A DNA stretch of 64,000 bases from Ascochyta rabiei (Eukaryota; Ascomycota; Dothideomycetes; Pleosporales; Didymellaceae). The notes under the pieces were generated by a model. That model saw only the letters and a program-made list of their open reading frames with translations. It searched no databases and was not told the DNA's origin. Positions 56,514 through 64,000 of this stretch are shown here, piece after piece. The translations under genes and the position numbers were made by a program. How positions within the stretch are numbered: position 1 is the stretch's first letter; each line of letters begins with the position of its first letter. The DNA is taken from assembly GCF_004011695.2 (NCBI RefSeq), contig NC_082413.1, positions 906,001-970,000 of the forward strand, in the 5' to 3' direction.

Positions 56514-56718
56514 AATCGGCTCTGCTGGGATAGGAAGAGGGTAGGCCCAAGGCTGCTGTACTGGTGTGGTGGGTGGATGGTGAGGGGTATTGTGGCGATG
56601 CAAGAGCGGGCGCAACTACCCTAGTGACTGACCACAAGCCATTGAAAAAGAGAGGATAACGAGTTTCGGTTGATATTTCAGGCGTACATGTACACAAGAC
56701 TTAAATTGCGGCTTCTTC

Positions 56719-57699
56719 TCAATGACGCTCAGGCATCTGGTGCTGTCTCTTTGCATACCCGATTTCGTCCAACACACTCTGCAGCCTCCCCTCCTCTCTC
56801 ACCACGTCCCTTACGACCTCGCTCACGTTTCCTTCGAGCAGGACCTTGCACCCCCTGGGCAGCCACCGCAGGATGTGGAATGCGTTGGCGTAGACACTCG
56901 TCGCGTGCGTCATGCGCCCGTCGTCTGGAAGACTGGCTCGCAGGATGATCTTGAACGTCATGAGCCCCCAGCAGTATCGCAGCCCTAGCCGCACGAGGTC
57001 GGCGAAGCCGTCGAGGATGTCGTGGTGCGAGGGTATGGTGAGGATGACGTGTTTGATCAGGCTGCGTGAGCGTTGGTGGAGAGTGCTGAGCGTGTGGATC
57101 CCGCTGGCGAGGGAGAGGGTGAAAGTGTTTGCGCTGTAGAGGACGGAGCGCGCTTCCTTGTAGATCTGTTGATTGAGACGCAGAATCGTGGGGACGATAC
57201 GATCGAGGGGGCCGGCGATGTCGGGGGACGGGCTGGGGGCGCGTGGACGGCGGGCGCGTGTGGAGAGGTCGGTGGGGGATCCAAGGGGTGGTGAGTCGGT
57301 GTCGAGGGCGGTCGATGCGTCTTCGATATCCTTCTCGGGCGCGCGCGCAGCGTGCAGGTACAGCGGAGTGTCGCGGTGGAGCGCCATGTGGTAGATGTGG
57401 ATGCGCAGCTCTGCGGGAAGCTGCATGAACGGAAATATGTCTCTGGGCGCGGCTGGGGTGTCGTTCAGCCGTAGAGTGTGCGACTCGGTCAGTGAACTCG
57501 ATTCCGGCGTCGCGAGACCATTGCAAATCGTCGTAGCAGGCAGTTCGACATCGGTTCGCCCAGCACGGCCTGCGCTTGCCTCTCTCCTCTCTCTCAGTCT
57601 CTTAGATGTCCTCGGCGGCTCTGCCTGTACTTGCTGATCGGCAGCGATACTGCGGCGCCCTCGCTTGCCCAACCTTCCTCTCTTCGAGGACTCGGACAT
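56719..57699 (-). CDS. 2EXR / F-box-like domain protein
   Basis: Intronless, 326 residues. A basic, disordered ~85-residue leader (KRGRLGKRGRRS) precedes FPFMQLPAELRIHIYHMAL, the start of the fungal 2EXR/F-box-like domain. Further on is IVPTILRLNQQIYKEARSVL, the second conserved helix, followed by YSANTFTLSL. Proteins with this pattern are numerous in Pezizomycotina and often considered F-box-related, but a ubiquitin-ligase role is not established. The insert between the two blocks (about residues 120-170) is disordered. The gene lies tail-to-tail with the previous one, 205 bp apart. Confidence 0.8.
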   Translation of the reverse strand: MSESSKRGRLGKRGRRSIAADQQVQAEPPRTSKRLRERREASAGRAGRTDVELPATTICNGLATPESSSLTESHTLRLNDTPAAPRDIFPFMQLPAELRIHIYHMALHRDTPLYLHAARAPEKDIEDASTALDTDSPPLGSPTDLSTRARRPRAPSPSPDIAGPLDRIVPTILRLNQQIYKEARSVLYSANTFTLSLASGIHTLSTLHQRSRSLIKHVILTIPSHHDILDGFADLVRLGLRYCWGLMTFKIILRASLPDDGRMTHATSVYANAFHILRWLPRGCKVLLEGNVSEVVRDVVREEGRLQSVLDEIGYAKRQHQMPERH

Positions 57700-58122
57700 G
57701 TCTACATAAACAGCCAGGATGATTCAGCTTGCAACGCGAGTGTATACAGCACGCAGAGAAGGCAAATGTACGCCCTGGCGTTGCGAAAGACCAGCCAACG
57801 GCGACGATAAGTGATATTGCAACAGGTAGCAGAATGCTCTCAAAGCATGACCAAACGCGCCCAGCGTGAGCGAGCCCCAAAATTCTATCGTACAAACAAT
57901 GCGACTGTGAAGTGGATGGGGAATGTTGAAGCTTGAAATCGGCAACAGAGGGCTTGCGGGGGTTGGGGTCGGAATCGCGCGATGCGGGTAGGATCCACTA
58001 CGGATGACGACTGGGCCCTTGTGCTCGGGGATCAGTTCACTGCGCGCACAAACACGGTAGTCCGGTAGTCGCAACACCAATTCAATGTGGAGATAGATCC
58101 TCCATTGCGCGGTACGATACCT
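57700..58122. other. Intergenic, nothing recognised
   Basis: 423 bp between the 5' end of the 2EXR gene and the 3' end of the membrane protein gene. It should contain the 2EXR promoter. Confidence 0.45.
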
Positions 58123-58931
58123 TCATCCAAAGCAGCACCACCTGTTCATCGCACACAATGTTATGATAGCGACGAGCAGCGTCGGCACGCCAACTCCAAT
58201 GCCGACTCCAAGTGCAATTCTATCCGACGTGCTGAGCTTGTGAGCACGAGGTTCTGCGTCGCTGCTAGTGGTTGGCGCTGTGGTCTGTGCAACGGTGACA
58301 CCGATCTGTTGAGTAGCGATTGCCGTGGCTCCCGTGACGGTTGATACGAATGCTCCGCTTCTCCTAATGCAATCTTGCGCTGCATTGCATTCATACCCGT
58401 TCTGCTCGGGGCAGCAAGTCAATCCACAGCAGCTCCAGCCAGCCCGACATGCCCAATCGACGCCGTTACAACAGTTGCCATCGGCCACTAGTGCTTGCTG
58501 TCAGTTCGCGGATGACAGAGAAGGCATGGTGGGTCTCACGTGCACACGCAGAAGCATCGTTCCAGAAGCGACCATTACACTGATGGAAAGTCAGCTTGGG
58601 TCTTTGGTCTTTTATATGCCATCCGGGACTCGTACACATTTAAATCCAGCTTCGCAGTAGTAGGTCACCTGATTGACGGCTCTGCATTCCGTGTAGGTTC
58701 CTACACCGTGTCAGACATGGACTGCCCATGATGGAAAAGTATCCACCCGCCTTGCCGAGCCAGGAGGTTTCGCGACTGCTCAAATCTTATCCCCGATTCG
58801 AACGGGAGAACCGCGCCCGCGTCTGGGTTCTGTAGCTGCTCTACTTCGTCGGTCGATGGTGTACTTGATGCTACACTGACAGAAAGCATGCCGATAAGGG
58901 CGAACAACAAAAGACGCATGGTAGCAGGCAA
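58123..58931 (-). CDS. Cysteine-rich single-pass membrane protein
   Basis: Four exons (58931-58747, 58681-58636, 58579-58540, 58487-58123) give 211 residues; the small internal exons of 46 and 40 nt are required to keep frame. An N-terminal signal peptide (MRLLLFALIGMLSVSVASS) is followed by a ~60-residue linker. A dense cysteine domain follows (YYCEAGFKC, ACALADGNCCNG, CRAGWSCCGLTCCPEQNGYEC), probably disulfide-bonded. After a Thr-rich stalk comes one transmembrane segment (IALGVGIGVGVPTLLVAIIT) and a very short tail ending NRWCCFG. The layout is that of a fungal cell-surface protein or sensor; I do not recognise the family. Exon 2's acceptor was chosen because the other available AG breaks the frame. 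Confidence 0.74.
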
Positions 58932-59938
58932 AAGTCAAAGACGTTGATGAGACGATGTGAGCAGGCTGAATTCCAAGCACAGCGGCAGTATAAAAGGCAC
59001 CTGCCAAATGGCCCCAGCATTGCCAAGTCCTTGACCTTGCGCCGTACACGTGGTGGCGTTCTGCTCAGCCCGCATTACGAACGTCGCAGCCTGTGAGATG
59101 GATATTGTGGGCTTACGCTTGTAGGGATTCTGCTTATGGAGTGCATCCTGAATGCGTTGATCTTTGCATCTGTTGGCGTGGCGTGGCGTGGCACCTTGCT
59201 TATCAGGACTCGGCTCCAAGTGACAAGAACAGTGCTGGTACCCGAAGGCGGCCAGAATGGAGGCAATAGATAAGTAAATAGATGTAGCACTAGATACTAT
59301 ACATGGTAGCTACGCATCTCTCTACATACGCCTTGACAACCTACCTACCCATCAATTTAAAGACACAATCGGCTCAAGACACCCTTCCAAACAAGCTAGG
59401 AACTCCAATATCGAACTACTAACAGCAATGCTACACTACAACTACATCAAACCAGGACAGTTTTCAGAATCTCAATCTCGAATTCCCCCGGCCTGTAATC
59501 CACTGCCATTCCAGGCCGGCCCGCTTCCTGGCTCATCCTCTGTCAAGCGTCCTTCTCAGAGTGCTGTCCGTACCCAAGCTGTAACGCCGAGCGGCAGTGC
59601 ACATCAAGAGCAGAGTCGAGCGTCCTACGCAAAACGGTAATGTTGATTCGAATTAGCTACCACACCCATATTACCCCATGTCCTCAAGCCCAGCACAATG
59701 CATACCACCCGTGCTGATGATGCAGATAAAACGACTGCTCGAGAGGGGAATCATTTCGCGTCTACGAAACCACCCGCCCCTATGTCCCATCCCTCCCAAA
59801 CCAGGAGAAGCTTTTAGGTATCTCCACTACCTTGCGGTAGTCCCGAACGAAGCAAAAAGCAGATATAGAGTAACGCTCCAGGATCAATTATCAAACAAGA
59901 AAACGCACTGCCGCTGTAGACCCTCCAGCACGCAGCCT
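58932..59938. other. Intergenic, no gene recognised
   Basis: About 1 kb between the 5' end of the membrane protein gene and the 3' end of the epsin gene. Frames of 70-95 codons on both strands are unsupported. No repeat noticed. Confidence 0.45.
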
Positions 59939-61898
59939 TCACAGGTCTATTAGGTTGTTGCCCCCCTGAGCCCTCTGCTGCTGCTGCTGCTGCTGCTGCT
60001 GCGGGGCACCAAAGGGATTCGCGCTCTGGCCGCCGTACGGGTTGGCTCCGAAGTTGCCTGCGGGTCCGGTCTGAGCTGGCATCATGCGGTTCTGCTGGGG
60101 CATGCCTGTGAACTGCGAGTTGAGGAAGGGGTTGTTGCCCGTTGCGTTTGCGTTGATTCGGTTCAGACCAGCACCGGCCGAGTTGACAAAAGTACCAGGT
60201 GCTGTGTGCTGCGCAGGAAGACGAAGATTGCCAACGTTTCCAAAGGTGTCCTGGCCTTCTCCTGTAGCGAGGAGCGTGTTGAGCCTTGCAGCATGGGGGT
60301 CCATTTCTTTTTGTGGCTGCATCTGCTGCTGGGGTTGCTGCTGGGGTGGAGGTGTCGAGAACGACACTGGAGGATTGAAAGAAGTGTTGTTGAACTGTGT
60401 CTGTGTCTTCTGCTCCTGCAGAGCACTCAGCGATGGCACGCGGGCTGCTTGCGTTGCAGTCTGTGGCCGGTTGAAGCCTTGCGCAAACGGATTGTTGGAG
60501 CCGGTAGGTTGAGGCATCAGAGCCTCCTGTTGGTTGTTGCTTGCCCAGGGGTTGTGACTGCCAGGCTGGAGTGTGCTCTGCTCCTGCGGCTGCTGCGGCT
60601 GCTGCTGCTGGCCCATGCCACCGCCAAACTGGTTATAAGGGTTGCTCATGTTGAATGCGGTGTGCTGAGGCTGCATGTACTGCGGCTGCTGCTGCTGTTG
60701 ACCGAACTGGTCGAAGCCCGTCTGCTGAGGCTGCTGCTGGAAACCACCATAGCCACCATATCCGTTCTGGAAGCCTGTCTGCTGCGGTTGCATGCCAGTC
60801 GGCTGGGAGTATGCGTTATTGAGGAAGCCAGTATTTTGGGGTTGTTGTTGTTGTTGTTGTTGCTGGTGCTGCTGGGGCTGTTGCTGCGACTGCTGATCCA
60901 TCAGGTTACCGAACCAGTCGACCTGTCCCTGCTGCTGATATCCCTGGTTGTTGCCGGTTGGCTGGTATGAGTTTGGCTGCGCAGGCGCGTCACCGAAGAG
61001 CAAGTCGGCATTGGTCTGTTCCAGCTCTAGGCGGCGTAGCTCCTCCTCTTCCTTGCTCAGCTTGATCGCCTTTGCGAGATCATCATCGTCGTCGGGAACG
61101 GTGCCCCGGTCCCTGCGCTTCTTCTCCTGCTCGGCCTCGTTCTTGCTCGCCTCGAGCGCCAGCTTGAACTCCAGGTCTTCCTCGTCGCGACGCGGCCGCG
61201 CACCGCCGCCCTCTCGTCGCGGCCTGTGAGAGCCCTCCCCGTTGTTCGCGGCTGGGTGGTTTCCCGGGTACTCCTCAATACCGGTCACGCGCGACTTCCA
61301 CGATTTCCTGTCGGCTCGCTCGGCGCGCAATCGCTCTTCGTCCATGATCAGGGAGGTAAGCTCCTTGGCGGCCATTCGCACTGCAAACGGTTAGCAGGGC
61401 CCATGCTTGCTTCCAAGGGCCACTCGCCGTTCTGGCCGACATCGCGGCCATCTTCGTCGGTGTACTGGAACTCTCGCAATGTCTTGATGATGTAGATGTT
61501 CTTGCGCGCCCACGTCACGACCAGCTCGGAGCCTTCGTGAAGACAGTAGTCGAGGACCTTGAGTGATTTCAGGACGTGGCGCCAGTTCTTGCCCTTGTCG
61601 TTCAGCCGCTTGTCCAGCATGTCCATGACCTGGTAGAAGTCGGTGGAGCTGTGGAGGCGGTTAGCGCAGCGGCCGCCGTGGACGGGGCGGACTCACTTGT
61701 TGAAGGTGATCTGAGCGATCTCGGCCATGTCTGAGCCCACGGGACCCCACGGGTCGTTGCTGGTGGCATTGCGGACCTTGACCTCGACGGCCGAGTAGCC
61801 CTTTGTGACTGGGAGCGCGGTCAGCGTGTGCAGCGAGCGCAATGCGGACGCGGACGTCGTGGCTCACCGTTCTTGACGCTTCTTACGACCTTGCTCAT
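59939..61898 (-). CDS. ent1: Epsin (ENTH-UIM endocytic adaptor), Ent1/Ent2-like
   Basis: Four exons (61898-61868, 61808-61697, 61648-61428, 61380-59939) give 601 residues. The ENTH domain fills about residues 1-145: MSKVVRSVKN, YSAVEVKVRNATSNDPWGP, WRHVLKSLKVLDYCLHEGSE and IIKTLREFQYTDEDGRDVGQ. It binds PtdIns(4,5)P2 and bends membrane. Two ubiquitin-interacting motifs follow (DLEFKLALEASKNEAE and DLAKAIKLSKEEEEL). A long Gln/Pro/Asn-rich region follows with NPF motifs for EH-domain partners (NPFAQGF, NPFLNSQF, NPFGAP). The protein ends NNLIDL, a clathrin-box peptide. This is the full plan of yeast Ent1/Ent2 in clathrin-mediated endocytosis. The third intron has a GC donor (see findings). CAG/CTG repeats encode the Gln runs. 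Confidence 0.95.
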
Positions 61899-63139
61899 CT
61901 TGGCTGCGGGGTGGGAAGCTCAGGATGCGAGATGACAAGTGTGCGTGCTCGATAAATCGCAGCGGCGCAGTCGGTTGCGTGTGTGGAAGCTCCAGAGTCT
62001 AGCGCTGGGTATGATGCAAGACGACCACGGTCCTTCTTGGCAGACGACTGCAGGTGCCGAGGGGAGGGGAGGGGAGCGGACGGGAGCAGCGCGGCTGTGG
62101 CTGTGCAGGTGGAATGCGGACGACGATTGCGGGCGACGATTGCGGGCGACGATTGCGGAGCGACAAGCGAAGAGGCAGAGGCAGAGGGGTGGAGGGCTGG
62201 CTTCGTGGTCGGGATGCACACGCTGCACAGATGCGGGTGCTTCGTCATGCGAGGCTGGCTGAACGCTCAACGCTGAACACGCCGGTCGAAGCGGCGCGCC
62301 CCATGCAATCTCAGGCACCACATGGGCCATTGGCTGCCATCTGCCTGCGCACAGGCACTGCAATCACGCCCTGCACAGGCACCATCACGCCCTGCACAGG
62401 CCGTGTCGCCGAGCCTCGAGTGGGAGCAGACCGATGTGCCTTGCACAGCTTCTACACAGCACACAGCTTCTACACAGCTCACAGCTTCTACACAGCTCAC
62501 AGCTTCTACACAGCTCACAGCTTCTGCACAGCACACGGCTTCTACACAGCTTCTACACAGCACACAGCTTCTACACAGCTCACAGCTTCTACACAGCTGC
62601 TGCGTATCCCTCACGAGAATCGAGTCCAGTGGAGATGCGTCCCTTTCGGTCGCTCTGGTGCTTGAATTGCGTTGTATTATTTCCCTACTGCTTGCGCAAA
62701 AGGTCGAGTCTAAGGGCGGATGTAGATCCATCATTAAGTACCAGTCTAAGCGAAAGTGTGCCTGCGTGCATAGGAAAGAAGCAAGAGAGGAGCCCAAGAC
62801 GCCCTGGCCAGTCTGCCAACTCCACCACCCACCACCACACGGGACCACCCGTTCAGAGCCATCTGACCTTGCTCCTACACCCAGATCCCACAAACATGGA
62901 AAGAAACGGCAGCCGATGGGACGGCCAAGGTAAGAGTACAAAAGAAAGCTTCGCGCAGACACGTGCTCAGGGCACGGTGCAAGACCGCCATGCACGAGGA
63001 CCCATCCATCGAGCAAACACGCCAGCGGACAGCAAGGAAATTTTTTGTGAGAACACAGGGGTATAGGTCCTGCCAGAGAACACCAGGGTAGAGGAATCGA
63101 GACTCAAAGTGCTGTTGATACAAGGAAGGAGCGAACCGT
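61899..63139. other. Intergenic with short tandem repeats
   Basis: 1.24 kb between the epsin start and the 3' end of the C2H2 gene. It contains GCGGGCGACGATT units near 62115-62160, CGCCCTGCACAGGCA-type units near 62345-62400, and the 18 bp array listed separately. No gene is recognised; frames on both strands follow the repeats. Confidence 0.5.
62443..62598. repeat. 18 bp tandem repeat, about 8 imperfect copies
   Basis: Unit ACAGCTTCTACACAGCTC with shortened and ACAGCACAC variants. Period 18 is clear between 62463 and 62540. Confidence 0.9.
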
Positions 63140-64000
63140 TCATTGCACGGCGGGTGCCCACATCTCGTTGCCCATTCTCTGTTGGTTTGGGTTGTAGTGG
63201 TCCGGCTCCGTGCTGTTGGGTCGGCGGATGTTGTGGTTCTGGTAGTACATGCTGTTCTGCGTGTTGCCGTACTGCGGCTCCGGGTACACGTAGCCGTTGT
63301 CGGCACCTCCTGGCGAAGGAAGCGCCTGCTGCGAGGGGGATTGCCAGCCCATAGCAGCCATGTGAGGGCTACCGTTGGCGCTGCCGGCACCGGATTGGTT
63401 GTGGTTGGCCGACGCTGGTGGCTCGAGAATCGGCGGTGGGCCGTACGCACTGGGGTGCGACGTGATGGTAGGACGAGAGTTGCTTACGCTGGACGTGTAC
63501 GATTGCGGGGCCAACGCCGGGGAAGCGCGAGGGCTCTGCTGAGGCATCTCGCTGCGCATGTGAGGCGGGACGTTGATGCCGCCCATGTACGCGTAGTCCG
63601 AAGCCTGACGGTGCATAGCGGGGACGACGCCGGCAGGCATGCCGTTGGCGGGAGAGAGAGAGAGGGTGCGGTCGTTGGGAGACGGCGTGTTCAGGGGAGA
63701 CTGGGTTTCTGAGTAGTCACCGCCATCGGAGCGGCCGGTCCTGCTAGGTGCCGTCGCACGAGAGGCAAGCGCGGCCGCTGTAGCTGCGGCCGCCTCCTCG
63801 ACGGTGCCAGTGTGATGGTTCTGGTGACGAGTCAAGGTAGTGCGGCGCGTGAACGTCTTCTGGCAGTCGGCGTAAGGGCACTTGTACGGTCGCTTGCCCG
63901 AGTGGATGCGGCGATGGCGCGCCAGAGAGCTGGAGTCGCTGAAGGGCTGGAGAGGGTGTTAGTGCATGCCGGGAGGAAGACGAGCGGGTAGGCATACCTT
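63140..64000 (-). CDS. C2H2 zinc-finger transcription factor, 3' part only
   Basis: Exon 63946-63140 plus the last codon of an upstream exon (64000-63998) across a 51 nt intron; the 5' part lies beyond the window. Visible are the end of one finger ([17 protein letters not shown]), the linker [11 protein letters not shown], and a full finger C-x4-C-x12-H-x3-H ([23 protein letters not shown]). The fingers are followed by an Ala-rich helix ([16 protein letters not shown]) and ~200 residues of disordered Ser/Pro/Asn-rich sequence. It is a nuclear DNA-binding regulator. I do not assign a named orthologue. The protein ends [11 protein letters not shown]. Confidence 0.88.

Overview
This window is nuclear DNA of a filamentous ascomycete (Pezizomycotina). 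The genes carry 47-87 nt introns, mostly near 50 nt, with GT..AG ends and CTAAC/CTGAC branch sites. Fungus-specific families are present: a Zn2Cys6 Rgt1-type regulator, a copper-fist factor, a fungal RSC subunit, a UstYa (DUF3328) remnant and a dispersed 5S rRNA gene. Gene style suggests a Dothideomycete, but that is only an impression. All exon coordinates below were read by hand from splice signals and frame continuity; there is no transcript support.

Layout: 0-5.2 kb holds the 3' part of an acyl-CoA synthetase gene and a FAD/Rieske oxidoreductase. 5.5-10.7 kb holds a divergent pair, an Rsc9-like chromatin remodeller subunit and an unknown disordered protein. 11.7-18.3 kb holds two transcription factors transcribed away from each other across a 2.5 kb spacer: an Rgt1-type glucose-transport regulator and a copper-fist regulator. 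20.7-27.8 kb holds a 14-helix MFS exporter, the diphthamide protein Dph2 and a GPI-anchored lysophospholipase, with a minisatellite between the last two.

29.3-34.5 kb is a decayed island. A histidine-phosphatase gene is split by a 635 bp CACTA-type element. A UstYa-family gene carries an in-frame stop in its first catalytic motif. An 88-residue secreted protein has a single Kex2 site, and a 5S rRNA gene follows. The changes in the two pseudogenes look like C-to-T (RIP-type) transitions. The UstYa relic beside a Kex2-processed peptide resembles a broken fungal RiPP locus and is the most interesting part of the window.

34.8-38.6 kb holds a TAPT1/Emp65-family ER membrane protein and an acyl-CoA thioesterase. 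38.6-45.1 kb is gene-poor and increasingly full of tandem repeats; these lie directly upstream of a YANK/STK32-type kinase (45.2-47.2 kb). 48.5-64 kb holds a CCCH zinc-finger protein, an Hsp70-like ATPase, a large unknown nuclear-type protein, a 2EXR/F-box-like protein, a cysteine-rich single-pass membrane protein, an epsin and the 3' part of a C2H2 transcription factor. Apart from the relic island, the genes look like ordinary single-copy housekeeping and regulatory genes with no operon-like organisation.
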